DNA of 64,000 nt from Pseudoalteromonas sp. (GTDB lineage: Bacteria > Pseudomonadota > Gammaproteobacteria > Enterobacterales > Alteromonadaceae). A program made the position numbers and the translations under genes. The notes beneath the pieces were generated by a model that did not search any database, was not told the DNA's origin, and saw nothing but the letters and a program-made list of their open reading frames with translations. Below are positions 27,898 to 37,609 of this stretch, one piece after another. Positions within the stretch are counted from its first letter, which is position 1. Every line of letters begins with the position of its first letter. The stretch covers positions 310,001 to 374,000 of the forward strand of contig NZ_JAGYIU010000004.1 of the NCBI RefSeq assembly GCF_018402495.1, given 5' to 3'.

Positions 27898-28483
27898 AAT
27901 TATCATCCTGTGGGAAGAGGGTTAAATCTACCAATTCACTTAAACAGTGAAGGTTTACTAAATGCGATTCAATGATGCGGCTAGGACGTTTTGATGGGGT
28001 ACGTATTTCTACATCGTTATGCCCAAGTAGACCAACGAGTTCGCCGCCATCATCGCCTACCATCACTATGACCTTCATATCCTTGGTTAGTGCCGCTTCT
28101 ACTGCTGAAATTATGTGTTTTTCATTGCCATTAATGGCTAATACCAGTAATAAGTCGCCTTGCTGAGCAAATGCACGTATTTGGCGTGCAAAGGTGTCGT
28201 GGTCATCAATTTGATAACTTTGACCTAAATTAATATTCGCTTGTGAGAGGGCGATTGCAGGTAAGCATGGCCGCTCTGTTTCGTAAAAGTTAACTAAAAC
28301 GCCTGCTATATGTTGCGCTAGCATGTGGCAATTTGCTGTGCCGCAGCAAATAAGTTTATTTCCGTTGATTAAACTCTGTGCAATGGTAAAGGCGGCAGAT
28401 TCGAGTGCACTTGGTAGCACTTCTCCAGCTGCTATTTGTACTTGAATGCTTTCTGTAAAAATTTCTTTTATTGTATCTTGCAT
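27890..28483 (-). CDS. diaA: DnaA initiator-associating protein DiaA
   Basis: 197 aa, SIS-domain phosphosugar isomerase-like protein without obvious catalytic use. Landmarks: LINGNKLICCGTANCHMLAQHIAGVLVNFYETERPCLPAIAL and the C-terminal ESHLVNLHCLSELVDLTLF. DiaA tetramers bind DnaA and promote loading at oriC. GmhA (sedoheptulose isomerase) is the nearest alternative, but the position between yraN and dolP supports DiaA. The CGxAN loop here reads CGTAN (usually CGNG). Confidence 0.92.
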   Translation of the reverse strand: MQDTIKEIFTESIQVQIAAGEVLPSALESAAFTIAQSLINGNKLICCGTANCHMLAQHIAGVLVNFYETERPCLPAIALSQANINLGQSYQIDDHDTFARQIRAFAQQGDLLLVLAINGNEKHIISAVEAALTKDMKVIVMVGDDGGELVGLLGHNDVEIRTPSKRPSRIIESHLVNLHCLSELVDLTLFPQDDNYV

Positions 28484-28576
28484 GGGTTACCAACAATTAA
28501 TATCTAATTCTATGTGAGCTCACACCCGCTTAATTTAAGTTATAAAAAGCGTTCGCTGATTTTTATCTATTGACTA

Positions 28577-28948
28577 TTAAAATACGTTTTTTAGCCAGTT
28601 TATATGCAATGACGGCTCGCCTGTAATAGCAACATAGTCAATTCGTAATGGCTGATTTTTTAAATTTTTAGCCGCTAAATAATGATAGATAGCGCGCTTT
28701 AACTTTGCCTGCTTTTGCGGGCTAAGTGCATAATTAGCGCCGCCTTTACTATTATTTTTACGAAATTTAACTTCGACAAAGACTAAAGTGTCACCATCTT
28801 TCATGATCACATCCAGCTCACCATAGGGGCAGTAGTAATTGCGCTCAATGGCTTTTAAACCTTGCGCTTCTAAATACTTCTGCGCTTGGCGCTCATAATA
28901 CTGGCCTTTTTCACGAGTATTTTGCCACAGCTGTTTAAACCACGACAT
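28577..28948 (-). CDS. yraN: YraN, UPF0102 endonuclease-like protein
   Basis: 123 aa. Restriction-endonuclease-like fold signature: GQYYERQAQKYLEAQGLKAIERNYYCPYGELDVIM with LVFVEVKFRKN; the D...E.K residues of a PD-(D/E)xK active site (GELDVI, FVEVKFR) are intact. Biological role unclear. It starts 8 bases after the lpoA stop and precedes diaA. Confidence 0.94.
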   Translation of the reverse strand: MSWFKQLWQNTREKGQYYERQAQKYLEAQGLKAIERNYYCPYGELDVIMKDGDTLVFVEVKFRKNNSKGGANYALSPQKQAKLKRAIYHYLAAKNLKNQPLRIDYVAITGEPSLHINWLKNVF

Positions 28949-28956
28949 ATTCGCCC

Positions 28957-30837
28957 TTAGTTAATTGTTGAAATGCCATCGTTTGCAGGTTGCATAAATA
29001 ATGGTAAGGGGCGTTGTGTTTTTAATTCTAACGGTTGTATGCGGTTATTTTTATATTGTGCCCACTGCAGCGTGCGTTCAATATTACCCGCACTATTAAT
29101 CGACAATTTCCCACTTAAACCTGAGAAGTATTTATCAGGTTTAACAGTTAATTGCCTAATATCTTCAAGCATGCTTACGGAATCATAAGCCATAGCAAAT
29201 AAACGTTGGCTAATATCGGCTTGTTCAGGCCATAATTCATTGTGTTGCTGACGCAGATTATGTTGCGTAATATATGAGTCTAACATCCAAGGTAGTTCAG
29301 TAAAGTACAGTCCGTCTAAATCGCCTTTGTCGGTTGTATCTATTTGCTTACTATGACTTTTAGAGCTGGCATAAATGGGAATTCTATCGGCAAAGGTACT
29401 TACGTTAACATCAAGGTAAGGCTTAATTAATCGAGTTTCAATGGCGTCACCCAGTATATAAATAGCGTCTATATCTCTACGTGAGCGTGTTTCGCTTTCA
29501 ACTTCTTTATTAAACAGTGTTTTAATTGTTTTAATGCGCTCTTTTGATTTGTCAACTTCTAGCAAGCTAGTGATGGTATTTGGCATATCTTTGTTATTAT
29601 TATAAAAACCAACTTGTGTGGTTGTTTCGCTATAGCGTTGCCACTGCAGATTAAAGTAGTCAATTAAACGCTGACCATTGCTATTATTTGGCGCTAGCAA
29701 CATAGGTTTTTGATAACCTTGCGCTAAAAAATGATCTAGTGTTTGTTTTACTTCGTGCTCAGGATTTAAGGCAAAAAAGTAATGTTGTAATGAAACTCTT
29801 TCACCATCAAAGGTGTTTAAATGAAGTGTAGGTATATCGAGTAGTGTATTTGTGTTAGCGAGTTTATCTATATTTACTTTTAAGAGCGGGCCAATCACAA
29901 AGTCTGGCTGTAACTGTGCAATTTTTGCGCTCAACGCCTCAGTTTCAGTGTTTTCATCTATGAACAATGTTTCGTTAATCGCTTTTTTATCAAGTGCTGC
30001 CAGCACACCAGCCTTTAATGCATCCCCAAGGCGTTTATTGGCGCCTGACTGAGGTAGTAAAACAATTAAACGCTTAACATTAATGGGTGTAAATTCATTG
30101 GCGTAAGTTTCTTGTTTTTTGAGTACGTTACTCCCAGGATGACCAATATAACGACGGCGCCAATTATTAATGGCTTGGTCTAAATCAACTGAGTTACTGG
30201 CATAAACCTGATGATACAAGGCTAAGTTAACCCAGCCTTGTTGGATCACAGAGCCACGATTAAATCGTTCCAATGCATACGAAGAAAGTTGCGTTAAATT
30301 TCCCCAAAGCGCTTCACTAAGTTGAGGAATTGAAATGCTATTTTTAGTTGCAGATTCAGATGCGGCGAAAAAGTAAGGTATTGCGCGTTTTGGCAAATTT
30401 TGAGAAGCGAAAATACTGCCGGTTAAAAATTGGTGCCAAGCAAAATGCTCAGGTTGCTTGAGTTGTCCTTCAAGTGAGTTTAATACTTCGAGCGCTTGCT
30501 GGTTTTTATTTTGCTCTTTTTGTGCAAAAGCAATGTATAAACGGTTTTGGATTTGATCGACACTTGGCGTGAGTTCCAGCTCAGTGCATATTTTTTCGAG
30601 TAAAGCCCAATTTTGCTCGGTAATAGCACTATCTCGGGCAGTATAAAGTAATTGAATTTTATCGGCGCCATAGCGGTTTTGCGCCAATTGGTAAATAGAT
30701 TGCGCATTCAGTGCTTCATTTTTCAGCGTATCGGCACTGCTATATAAGTTATCGCTGGTTTTAGTTGGTTTTTCGGTTGTGCTACACGCCGATAACCCTG
30801 ACAATATAATTAATAGACTAACTAGTTTAAGTCGCAC
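28957..30837 (-). CDS. lpoA: LpoA, penicillin-binding protein 1A activator lipoprotein
   Basis: 626 aa from a GTG start at 30837. Lipobox LSAC (Cys18) after a hydrophobic stretch. N-terminal TPR-like helical domain (~30-250) and C-terminal periplasmic-binding-protein-like fold (from INVKRLIVLLPQSG onward). Outer-membrane lipoprotein that stimulates transpeptidation by PBP1A. First gene of the lpoA-yraN-diaA-dolP operon and divergent from rsmI, as in E. coli. Confidence 0.93.
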   Translation of the reverse strand: MRLKLVSLLIILSGLSACSTTEKPTKTSDNLYSSADTLKNEALNAQSIYQLAQNRYGADKIQLLYTARDSAITEQNWALLEKICTELELTPSVDQIQNRLYIAFAQKEQNKNQQALEVLNSLEGQLKQPEHFAWHQFLTGSIFASQNLPKRAIPYFFAASESATKNSISIPQLSEALWGNLTQLSSYALERFNRGSVIQQGWVNLALYHQVYASNSVDLDQAINNWRRRYIGHPGSNVLKKQETYANEFTPINVKRLIVLLPQSGANKRLGDALKAGVLAALDKKAINETLFIDENTETEALSAKIAQLQPDFVIGPLLKVNIDKLANTNTLLDIPTLHLNTFDGERVSLQHYFFALNPEHEVKQTLDHFLAQGYQKPMLLAPNNSNGQRLIDYFNLQWQRYSETTTQVGFYNNNKDMPNTITSLLEVDKSKERIKTIKTLFNKEVESETRSRRDIDAIYILGDAIETRLIKPYLDVNVSTFADRIPIYASSKSHSKQIDTTDKGDLDGLYFTELPWMLDSYITQHNLRQQHNELWPEQADISQRLFAMAYDSVSMLEDIRQLTVKPDKYFSGLSGKLSINSAGNIERTLQWAQYKNNRIQPLELKTQRPLPLFMQPANDGISTIN

Positions 30838-30897
30838 AATGATTTCCCATACGTTAACGCGATTTGCTTATATTACTGACTGACGCAGGAGACCTCA

Positions 30898-31755
30898 ATG
30901 TTAAATGAGGAGAATTCACATAAAATTGGCACTCTTTACGTTGTTGCCACCCCAATTGGCAATTTTGATGACTTAAGTCAGCGTGCAATCGCGACATTAT
31001 CGCAGGTTGACTTAATCGCGGCTGAAGATACCCGTCATACAGGTAAGCTACTTAGCCACTTTGGTATTAAGGCTAAAACTTTTGCGTTACATGACCATAA
31101 TGAAAAGCAAAAAGCGCAGCAAATTATCGATCAACTTAATCAAGGGTTAAATATTGCATTAGTATCCGATGCCGGCACGCCGCTTATAAGCGACCCAGGT
31201 TATGCCGTTGTTAATTTATGTCGTGAGCAGGGCGCAAATGTAACACCCGTGCCTGGTGCGTGCGCTGCAATTACTGCGGTATGTTGCTCAGGCTTACCCA
31301 CCGATCGTTTTCAATTTATTGGTTTTACGCCAGTTAAAAGTAAAGCACGGCAAGACTTTTTTATTGATGCGGTTAACTCAAGCATCACCAGTATTATGTA
31401 TGAAAGTACCCATCGTATTATGGCAAGCTTAGACGATTTAGAAGCAGCGCTAGGTGGTGAGCAGCAAGTGGTATTTGCCAAAGAGCTCACTAAAACATTT
31501 GAAACCTTCTTTAATGGCACCGTGAGTGAGTTAAAACAGTTTTTAACTGACGATCCAACTAAACAACGCGGCGAAATAGTACTCATGCTACCGGGTAAAC
31601 CTAAGGTAGTTGACGATATTCCGCCAGAAGCCCGTAAAATGTTAGCCTTACTTGAAAACGAAATGCCAATGAAAAAAGCCTGTGGTGTGGTAGCCGATTA
31701 CTTTGGTATGAAGAAAAACGCGCTATATAAAACAATTATTGAAGAAAAACAGTAA
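30898..31755 (+). CDS. rsmI: 16S rRNA C1402 2'-O-methyltransferase RsmI
   Basis: 285 aa with GGAGA ahead of the ATG. SAM-dependent tetrapyrrole-methylase fold: GTLYVVATPIGNFDDLSQRAI, AAEDTRHTGKLL, LVSDAGTPLISDPG, VPGACAAITA and FGFTPVK-like IGFTPVKSKARQ. Modifies C1402 at the ribosomal P site together with RsmH, encoded 9 kb downstream. Divergent from lpoA and immediately upstream of rnpB. Confidence 0.97.
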   Translation: MLNEENSHKIGTLYVVATPIGNFDDLSQRAIATLSQVDLIAAEDTRHTGKLLSHFGIKAKTFALHDHNEKQKAQQIIDQLNQGLNIALVSDAGTPLISDPGYAVVNLCREQGANVTPVPGACAAITAVCCSGLPTDRFQFIGFTPVKSKARQDFFIDAVNSSITSIMYESTHRIMASLDDLEAALGGEQQVVFAKELTKTFETFFNGTVSELKQFLTDDPTKQRGEIVLMLPGKPKVVDDIPPEARKMLALLENEMPMKKACGVVADYFGMKKNALYKTIIEEKQ

Positions 31756-31798
31756 ATGTTTACTGCGTAGTGGAGTGCTCTGATGTATACTGCGCGCC

Positions 31799-32172
<374 letters not shown>

Positions 32173-32183
32173 ACTCATTCAAT

Positions 32184-32217
32184 AAAAAAGCCTGCAGTTA
32201 ACGCTGCGGGCTTTTTT
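32184..32217 (+). terminator. Rho-independent terminator of rnpB
   Basis: A-run, stem GCCTGCAG / CTGCGGGC with loop TTAACG, then CTTTTTT. Confidence 0.92.
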
Positions 32218-32430
32218 GTAGCCGGACGACGGGTAAGAGCTTCGGGCAATGGGCGGCGAGCTTCGGGCCTAGAACCTCGAGCCTAGAATCTAAAACATGC
32301 GCGAGGTAAACTCCCGCCTACGGTTAATCACCGCGTTTTAATTGTTTTTGGCGGGGCTTTATGCCGCGCACTTTAGTTACGGGTTAAGGGCGTCGGGTTA
32401 TGAGATTCGGGTCTCGAGCCTAGAACCTCT
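32218..32430. repeat. Intergenic low-complexity repeat region after rnpB
   Basis: No coding frame. GAGCTTCGGGC occurs at 32237 and 32258; CCTAGAA(C/T)CT occurs at 32268, 32282 and 32419, mostly within GAGCCTAGAA. Between them lies a GC-rich foldable stretch (GCGAGGTAAACTCCCGCC, ACCGCG, GGCGGGGC). It looks like dispersed intergenic repeat sequence; origin unknown. Confidence 0.6.
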
Positions 32431-33012
32431 CTATATAATATTTTTACTTTGCTCTGGGTCGCGTGATTCATCGGCTTGCTCGCGAATATCATTATCGTAG
32501 CCAATACCGATTGAGAAATGGCCGCGCATTTTTGGATTAGCGGTTAAGTTTTTAATGGTATTCTTATACACAGTCGCATTGGGTATTTGAATATGTTTGC
32601 CATCGTAGTCAACTAAAGTGGTTGCCCGTGCAGTTACTTTTTTAACAATACCAACTCTGCCATCAACTTCTATTACATCATCTATTTTAAATGGGCGCTG
32701 TACACTCAAAAGTAAACTGGCAATAAAGTTCTCAGCAATATCCCGAAAGGCAAAGCCCAAAATAAGTCCAATTAATCCGGTGCCACTCATAATTGCCATG
32801 GCAAACTGGGTTAATCCGGCTAAGCGTAAGAACAGATAGACTCCCAGTAAAATGATCAAGGTGCTAATACTGCGTCTAATCACTAAATGCACTAAGGTGC
32901 TGTCGGTCATATAACTAACAGGTTTTATCAATAAGCGCGATAATGGCGCAGCGATTAAGTAGCTAATCACCAAAATAACAATCCCTAAAAATAAAGTAGG
33001 CAGTAATTGCAT
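32431..33012 (-). CDS. MscS-family mechanosensitive channel protein, short at the C-terminus
   Basis: 193 aa. Three hydrophobic helices, with the pore-lining helix around AIMSGTGLIGLILGFAFRDIAENFIASLLLSVQRPFKIDDVIEVDGRVG, then the beta domain (VKKVTARATTLVDYDGKHIQIPNATVYKNTIKNLT). MscS-like proteins relieve osmotic down-shock. After IGYDNDI the usual C-terminal alpha/beta domain (about 80-90 aa) is missing and the protein ends in a charged tail (REQADESRDPEQSKNII) next to repetitive DNA. It may be a truncated remnant or a short member; no partner gene. Confidence 0.8.
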   Translation of the reverse strand: MQLLPTLFLGIVILVISYLIAAPLSRLLIKPVSYMTDSTLVHLVIRRSISTLIILLGVYLFLRLAGLTQFAMAIMSGTGLIGLILGFAFRDIAENFIASLLLSVQRPFKIDDVIEVDGRVGIVKKVTARATTLVDYDGKHIQIPNATVYKNTIKNLTANPKMRGHFSIGIGYDNDIREQADESRDPEQSKNII

Positions 33013-33261
33013 GAATGTGTGTAGTAATTGCGTACTTTGATCTTTTAAAAAACTCTAGGAAATAGAGTTTGGCTTAACGGTGTCGATTACTGGAATTGAT
33101 GTGTTATTAGCGAGTGTTGCAGTTAAAGCACTGAGCATAGAGGTCATCCCTGTTAGGTCGAAGTGATTAGGGCCTGTGTTAAACAATAGCAGCAAGTCTA
33201 ATACCAAGCAGTATTTGTTTGGCAAGCATTTTGCTGCTTAATTAGGAAAAGGGAGTTAACT

Positions 33262-34209
33262 ATGAGTGACTTTAAGCGAGGCCAAAGAGCCAAGCAGCCT
33301 AACCATATCCCTCTGCGTGGCTGGTGGGATATTACAAGGCGAATAGTAAAACAAATGAGCCGTGATAATTTATCTTTAGTGGCGGCTGGCGTGGCATTTT
33401 ATGCGTTACTGGCTATTTTTCCCGCCATTGCAGCATTGGTGTCTGTGTATGCTTATTTGGCATCACCGAATGATATTGGTGTGTATTTAAGTCAATTTAT
33501 GGCGTTATTACCACAAAGCACTCAAGAAATTATTTTATCTCAAGTTTTAAGTCTTGCGCAAAAGTCACAAACTAGTTTAAGCCTTAGTGCGCTGGGTACT
33601 TTATTGCTCACCATTTGGAGTAGCTCTAAGGGCAGTCAAGCATTGATCACAGCATGTAATATTAGTTATCACGAATACGAAAAACGCTCATTTTTAAAAG
33701 CGCAACTTGTACGTTTGTTATTTTCAGTGGGTGCAATTGTGGTGGCAGTAATAGCACTGGTAATTATAGGTATATTACCGCTTGCTCTTAATTTACTCGG
33801 AATTAAAGAGAGTATTGATTTTTTAATCATGCTTATATCATGGCCATTGCTGGCACTGACCTTTAATTTTGCATTATTAATTTTATACCGTTATGCGCCT
33901 CACAGAAAAGCAGCTAAATGGCGCTGGGTTACCGTGGGATCATTCACAGCCACCGTATTATGGATTGTGGCATCTATTGGCTTTTCATTTTATGTATCTC
34001 ATTTTGCTAGTTACAACGAAACATATGGCTCTTTAGGTGGAGTGGTTATTATGCTTATGTGGCTATTTATTAGCGCTTATATCATTATTTTAGGAGCTAC
34101 AATTAATGCAGCGTTAGAGCAGCAAACGGCACAAGATAGCACGAGAGGCCCAGATAAAAAAAGAGGGCAGCGAGGTGCTTATGTTGCAGATCACCTCGAC
34201 ACAAAATAA
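33262..34209 (+). CDS. YihY/virulence factor BrkB family inner-membrane protein
   Basis: 315 aa with GGGAG before the ATG. Six hydrophobic helices and family motifs: RDNLSLVAAGVAFYALLAIFPAIAALVS, LLTIWSSSKGSQALITACNISY, RYAPHRKAAKWRWVTVGSFTATVLWIVAS and YGSLGGVVIMLMWLFISAYIIILGATINAALE. Once annotated as RNase BN in error. Function not settled. C-terminal tail is polar and cytoplasmic. Stands alone. Confidence 0.9.
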   Translation: MSDFKRGQRAKQPNHIPLRGWWDITRRIVKQMSRDNLSLVAAGVAFYALLAIFPAIAALVSVYAYLASPNDIGVYLSQFMALLPQSTQEIILSQVLSLAQKSQTSLSLSALGTLLLTIWSSSKGSQALITACNISYHEYEKRSFLKAQLVRLLFSVGAIVVAVIALVIIGILPLALNLLGIKESIDFLIMLISWPLLALTFNFALLILYRYAPHRKAAKWRWVTVGSFTATVLWIVASIGFSFYVSHFASYNETYGSLGGVVIMLMWLFISAYIIILGATINAALEQQTAQDSTRGPDKKRGQRGAYVADHLDTK

Positions 34210-34232
34210 CCAGTATTAGGGCTAAATGACTT

Positions 34233-37200
34233 TTATTTTAAACTAATCACTTGGTTTGTTGTTATCAGCTGCATAAACGAGGCTTTGTGCAGCGGCTTTG
34301 AAAACAAATACCCTTGGCCGTAATCACAACCGGCCTCAAGCAATAAGTCCATTTGTAATTTTGTTTCTATGCCTTCGGCAATCACTTTTAAACCGAGCTG
34401 ATGTGCCATCATGATGATGGCTTCACACAGGGCAAGTTCTTGGCTGCCTTTTTGAATATTATCAACGAATCGCTTGTCTATTTTAAGGTAGTCGGTATCC
34501 ATTTCTTGTAAGTAGGCAAGCGATGAATAACCGGTGCCAAAATCATCAAGGGCTAATTGCATCCCTGACTTAACTAAGGCTTTTAAGCGACTTTGGGTAA
34601 GCTCTTCAGGGTTAACCATTAAACCCTCAGTAATTTCAGCCACAATTGCTGAAGCTGGTATGTTGGCGCTTGCTAACATTCTACTCCATTCGTCTATGCC
34701 GCTATCGACGGTTGCCAATTGCACTGGTGAAACGTTAATGCTTATCTGAAATTCATCTTGAATGTGTTTTTTAATATCATTAAGTGTTTGTAGTGCCTCA
34801 GCAAATACAAATTGACCCAGCGCATTTATTTGTCTGGTTTCTTCAGCAAGAGGAATAAAGTCAGCAGGGCTGATCAGGCCTTTTTCTGGGTGTTGCCAAC
34901 GTATAAGTCCCTCGGCTTTATGAATATGCAAACTATCAAGCGAGACAATAGGCTGGTAATACAGTTCAAACTGCGCAAGCTCTATTGCTGAGCGCAGCTC
35001 TTTAAGTAATTGCATTCTTGCGTTTGCATCTTCTCGCATATCTTGAGAGAAAAATTCAAAGCCATTGCGGCCGCTATTTTTTGCTTTATACATGGCTTGG
35101 TCAGCGGCTTTAAGTAACTGCTCTGGACTTTGGCCATCGTCAGGGGCGCAGGCAATACCAATACTGGCACTAATATATACTTTTTCTTCTTCGATAAAAA
35201 TAGTAGAGGCAAGGCTGAATAAAAGTGAGTTTGCCATTTGTTTGATGTTTTCGCTACCGTGTAAATTACTAAAAACGACAACAAATTCATCCCCGCCAAT
35301 TCGGGCTACAAAGTCGGCCTCTTTGGCAGTGAATACAATACGTTCAGAGACTAATTTAAGTAATCTATCGCCGTAGTGGTGGCCTAATGTATCGTTAATA
35401 TCTTTAAAATGATCAATATCTAACAACATAATAACCAGCGTTTGATCGTCACTGGTTAGATTTGTGAATCGCTGATTTAAGCGCTCTTTTAGCTCTAATC
35501 GATTAGGTAAATCGGTTAAGTGATCAAAATGGGCTTGTCGCCAAATTAGTTCATCAGCTTGTTTTTTCTCGGTTAAATCGGTAAAAATAGCAATTCGGCT
35601 AGTTGGAACTTTGTTTTTATCGTAAATCGTGTCTATGGTTAGCCATTCAACATATAACTCACCATTTTTACGCCGATTAGTTATTTCACCTTGCCAGCGA
35701 CCTGTTGTATTCAGTGATTGCCACATGTAGTCATAAAACTGCTTGTCGTGTTTACCTGAAGATAAAATCCCCACAGTTTGGTTTATCACTTCGTTTTTTG
35801 AATAAAAGGTGGTTTTGCAAAAGGCTGGATTTACATCATAAATAATACCGTCTTTATCGGTAATAGCCATACCTTCGCTACTGTTGTTGTAAACTAAGGA
35901 TGCCAAGTGCAAGGATTCTTGGTTTTGCTTTCGTTGCGTTATGTTACTAATTACAACTACAAACTCGTTATTCTTTTTCATCGGGCTAATTTTAGCCTCA
36001 AAAAACTGGTTATTCTGCTTACTTTCAAGTTCAATAACAATAGGCTCAGCTATTGGCTTTAAATATGATTTTATTTGTTTTAAGTTGGTTGTGTCTAATA
36101 AGCAAGACAACTTTTGAGGTGGGGTTAAATTATTAGAATTTAATGCTCCAATATACCCTCCACAGTCTAGAATAGTGCCACTAGTATCAACACGCAAAAA
36201 AGCATCAGGTAGCGCATTAAGCAAGCTGTTGAGTTCGTCATGTTTATGCTGCAGTTGTGCTTCAGCATTTAAGCGAGTTTTAGCCATGTATTTAAAACAA
36301 TGATAAAGCTCATTTAGTTCAGGACTATTTGGTTGTTCGTCGTGATGTGGCATATTACCGGCCGCGAGACGATTAATGGCTGAGGTTAGATTTTCAATAG
36401 GAGATAAAATACTTTTGTTGACTAACCTTTTTGTCAATGTTGCCAATACTATAATTGATAACAAAAATACTAAAACCATTCTTAAAAATTGAATATCAAT
36501 TTGCTCAAGAGATTGAGTAACTGGCTGGGTGATAAATATAGAGAGTTGATTGGTATTGTCGTCACGATAGAGTGTTGCACGGTGGAAAATACGGCTAATA
36601 CCATCTTTGCTTTTGTATATCTGCGTTTGTTTCTGGTTATGAGCTAAATCATGTTCTTTTAGCTGCTGACCTAATCGATCGGTTGAGACTGGGTGGTTTG
36701 CTACAATTCGTCCGTCAGAATCAGTAATTACTGCACGTACCCCTTTAGGTAACTTTATCGTGTTGAGCGCTGAGCTCCACCAATCTAATGCAATTACAGT
36801 AACAACTACACCTTCAATATTGTTGTTTTTATTTAAGATAGGATAAGCAAAGTTAATACTTTGTGCGCTGAGGCTTCGATCGTGTTGAAAGTGACCAATA
36901 CTAAAGCCTTTATTAGTTAACGTACTTTGAAAATAAGGGCGATCGCTGATATTAATATGGGTAGTATTATTTTTGGTAGTGCACAATACATTACCGTTTT
37001 TATCTACAATTCCAATATTAGCGATGTTGCCGTTTAGCGTTTTTATATCAAAAATATGAGAGGGGCAAGAAGAGGTTATAGTCTCAATACTGCTTTGTTT
37101 TTTTGCTAAAAAAATAGTAGCTCGGCGTACATCATCTAGCATACTTTGTTGCTTAAAAATTAAATGCTTAGTAAGGTCCTGAACTTTTTTTTCGTGTTCT

Positions 37201-37325
37201 TTGATCGCAGCGTCACGGCTAAACCATAAAGTTACTAAAATAACAGCAACCACAGGTATGCAAACAAGCATTAGAAGGCGATAGAGTTGATGTTTTAGTG
37301 ATGAAGTAAAAATAATCGAATCCAA
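34233..37325 (-). CDS. Membrane-bound sensor GGDEF-EAL protein (dCache-HAMP-PAS-PAS-GGDEF-EAL)
   Basis: 1030 aa. Two membrane helices (~15-36 and ~285-305) flank a periplasmic dCache-type sensor (ISDRPYFQSTL, GVVVTVIALDWWSSALN); then HAMP (~305-360), two PAS domains (~370-600), GGDEF with intact GGDEF motif (ARIGGDEFVVVF) and EAL with AEGLIRW, DDFGTGYSSL, KIDKRFV and EGIET. The first EAL residue is intact but the motif reads EGL. Probably bifunctional or a GTP-stimulated c-di-GMP phosphodiesterase. The I-site position is KEAD rather than RxxD. Ligand unknown. It is monocistronic. Confidence 0.93.
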   Translation of the reverse strand: MDSIIFTSSLKHQLYRLLMLVCIPVVAVILVTLWFSRDAAIKEHEKKVQDLTKHLIFKQQSMLDDVRRATIFLAKKQSSIETITSSCPSHIFDIKTLNGNIANIGIVDKNGNVLCTTKNNTTHINISDRPYFQSTLTNKGFSIGHFQHDRSLSAQSINFAYPILNKNNNIEGVVVTVIALDWWSSALNTIKLPKGVRAVITDSDGRIVANHPVSTDRLGQQLKEHDLAHNQKQTQIYKSKDGISRIFHRATLYRDDNTNQLSIFITQPVTQSLEQIDIQFLRMVLVFLLSIIVLATLTKRLVNKSILSPIENLTSAINRLAAGNMPHHDEQPNSPELNELYHCFKYMAKTRLNAEAQLQHKHDELNSLLNALPDAFLRVDTSGTILDCGGYIGALNSNNLTPPQKLSCLLDTTNLKQIKSYLKPIAEPIVIELESKQNNQFFEAKISPMKKNNEFVVVISNITQRKQNQESLHLASLVYNNSSEGMAITDKDGIIYDVNPAFCKTTFYSKNEVINQTVGILSSGKHDKQFYDYMWQSLNTTGRWQGEITNRRKNGELYVEWLTIDTIYDKNKVPTSRIAIFTDLTEKKQADELIWRQAHFDHLTDLPNRLELKERLNQRFTNLTSDDQTLVIMLLDIDHFKDINDTLGHHYGDRLLKLVSERIVFTAKEADFVARIGGDEFVVVFSNLHGSENIKQMANSLLFSLASTIFIEEEKVYISASIGIACAPDDGQSPEQLLKAADQAMYKAKNSGRNGFEFFSQDMREDANARMQLLKELRSAIELAQFELYYQPIVSLDSLHIHKAEGLIRWQHPEKGLISPADFIPLAEETRQINALGQFVFAEALQTLNDIKKHIQDEFQISINVSPVQLATVDSGIDEWSRMLASANIPASAIVAEITEGLMVNPEELTQSRLKALVKSGMQLALDDFGTGYSSLAYLQEMDTDYLKIDKRFVDNIQKGSQELALCEAIIMMAHQLGLKVIAEGIETKLQMDLLLEAGCDYGQGYLFSKPLHKASFMQLITTNQVISLK

Positions 37326-37609
37326 ATTATGTATAGTACCAATGTTATTAAAACCATGGCCATGCTAACGAGTAAAATAACTTGCTAATATAATTAAAAA
37401 TTATTGAGCTGTTTTTATCGCTATACTTGACCACTAATTTAATGAAATTGGTATAAATTAGAGTTTCACAGACAATATTACTATAAATAATATTATAAGT
37501 ACTATTGCTATATCTCAAATATCAAATGTATATAATTGAAATATATTAAAAACATGATGAGTAATAGATTAGTCCCTTATATTTATTTAATAAATTTTAG
37601 GCAATAAAA
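37326..37609. other. AT-rich intergenic region between divergent genes
   Basis: 284 bases, very AT-rich, with no coding frame. It must contain the promoters of the GGDEF-EAL gene and of pirin; several TATAAT-like boxes are visible but none can be chosen safely. Confidence 0.5.
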
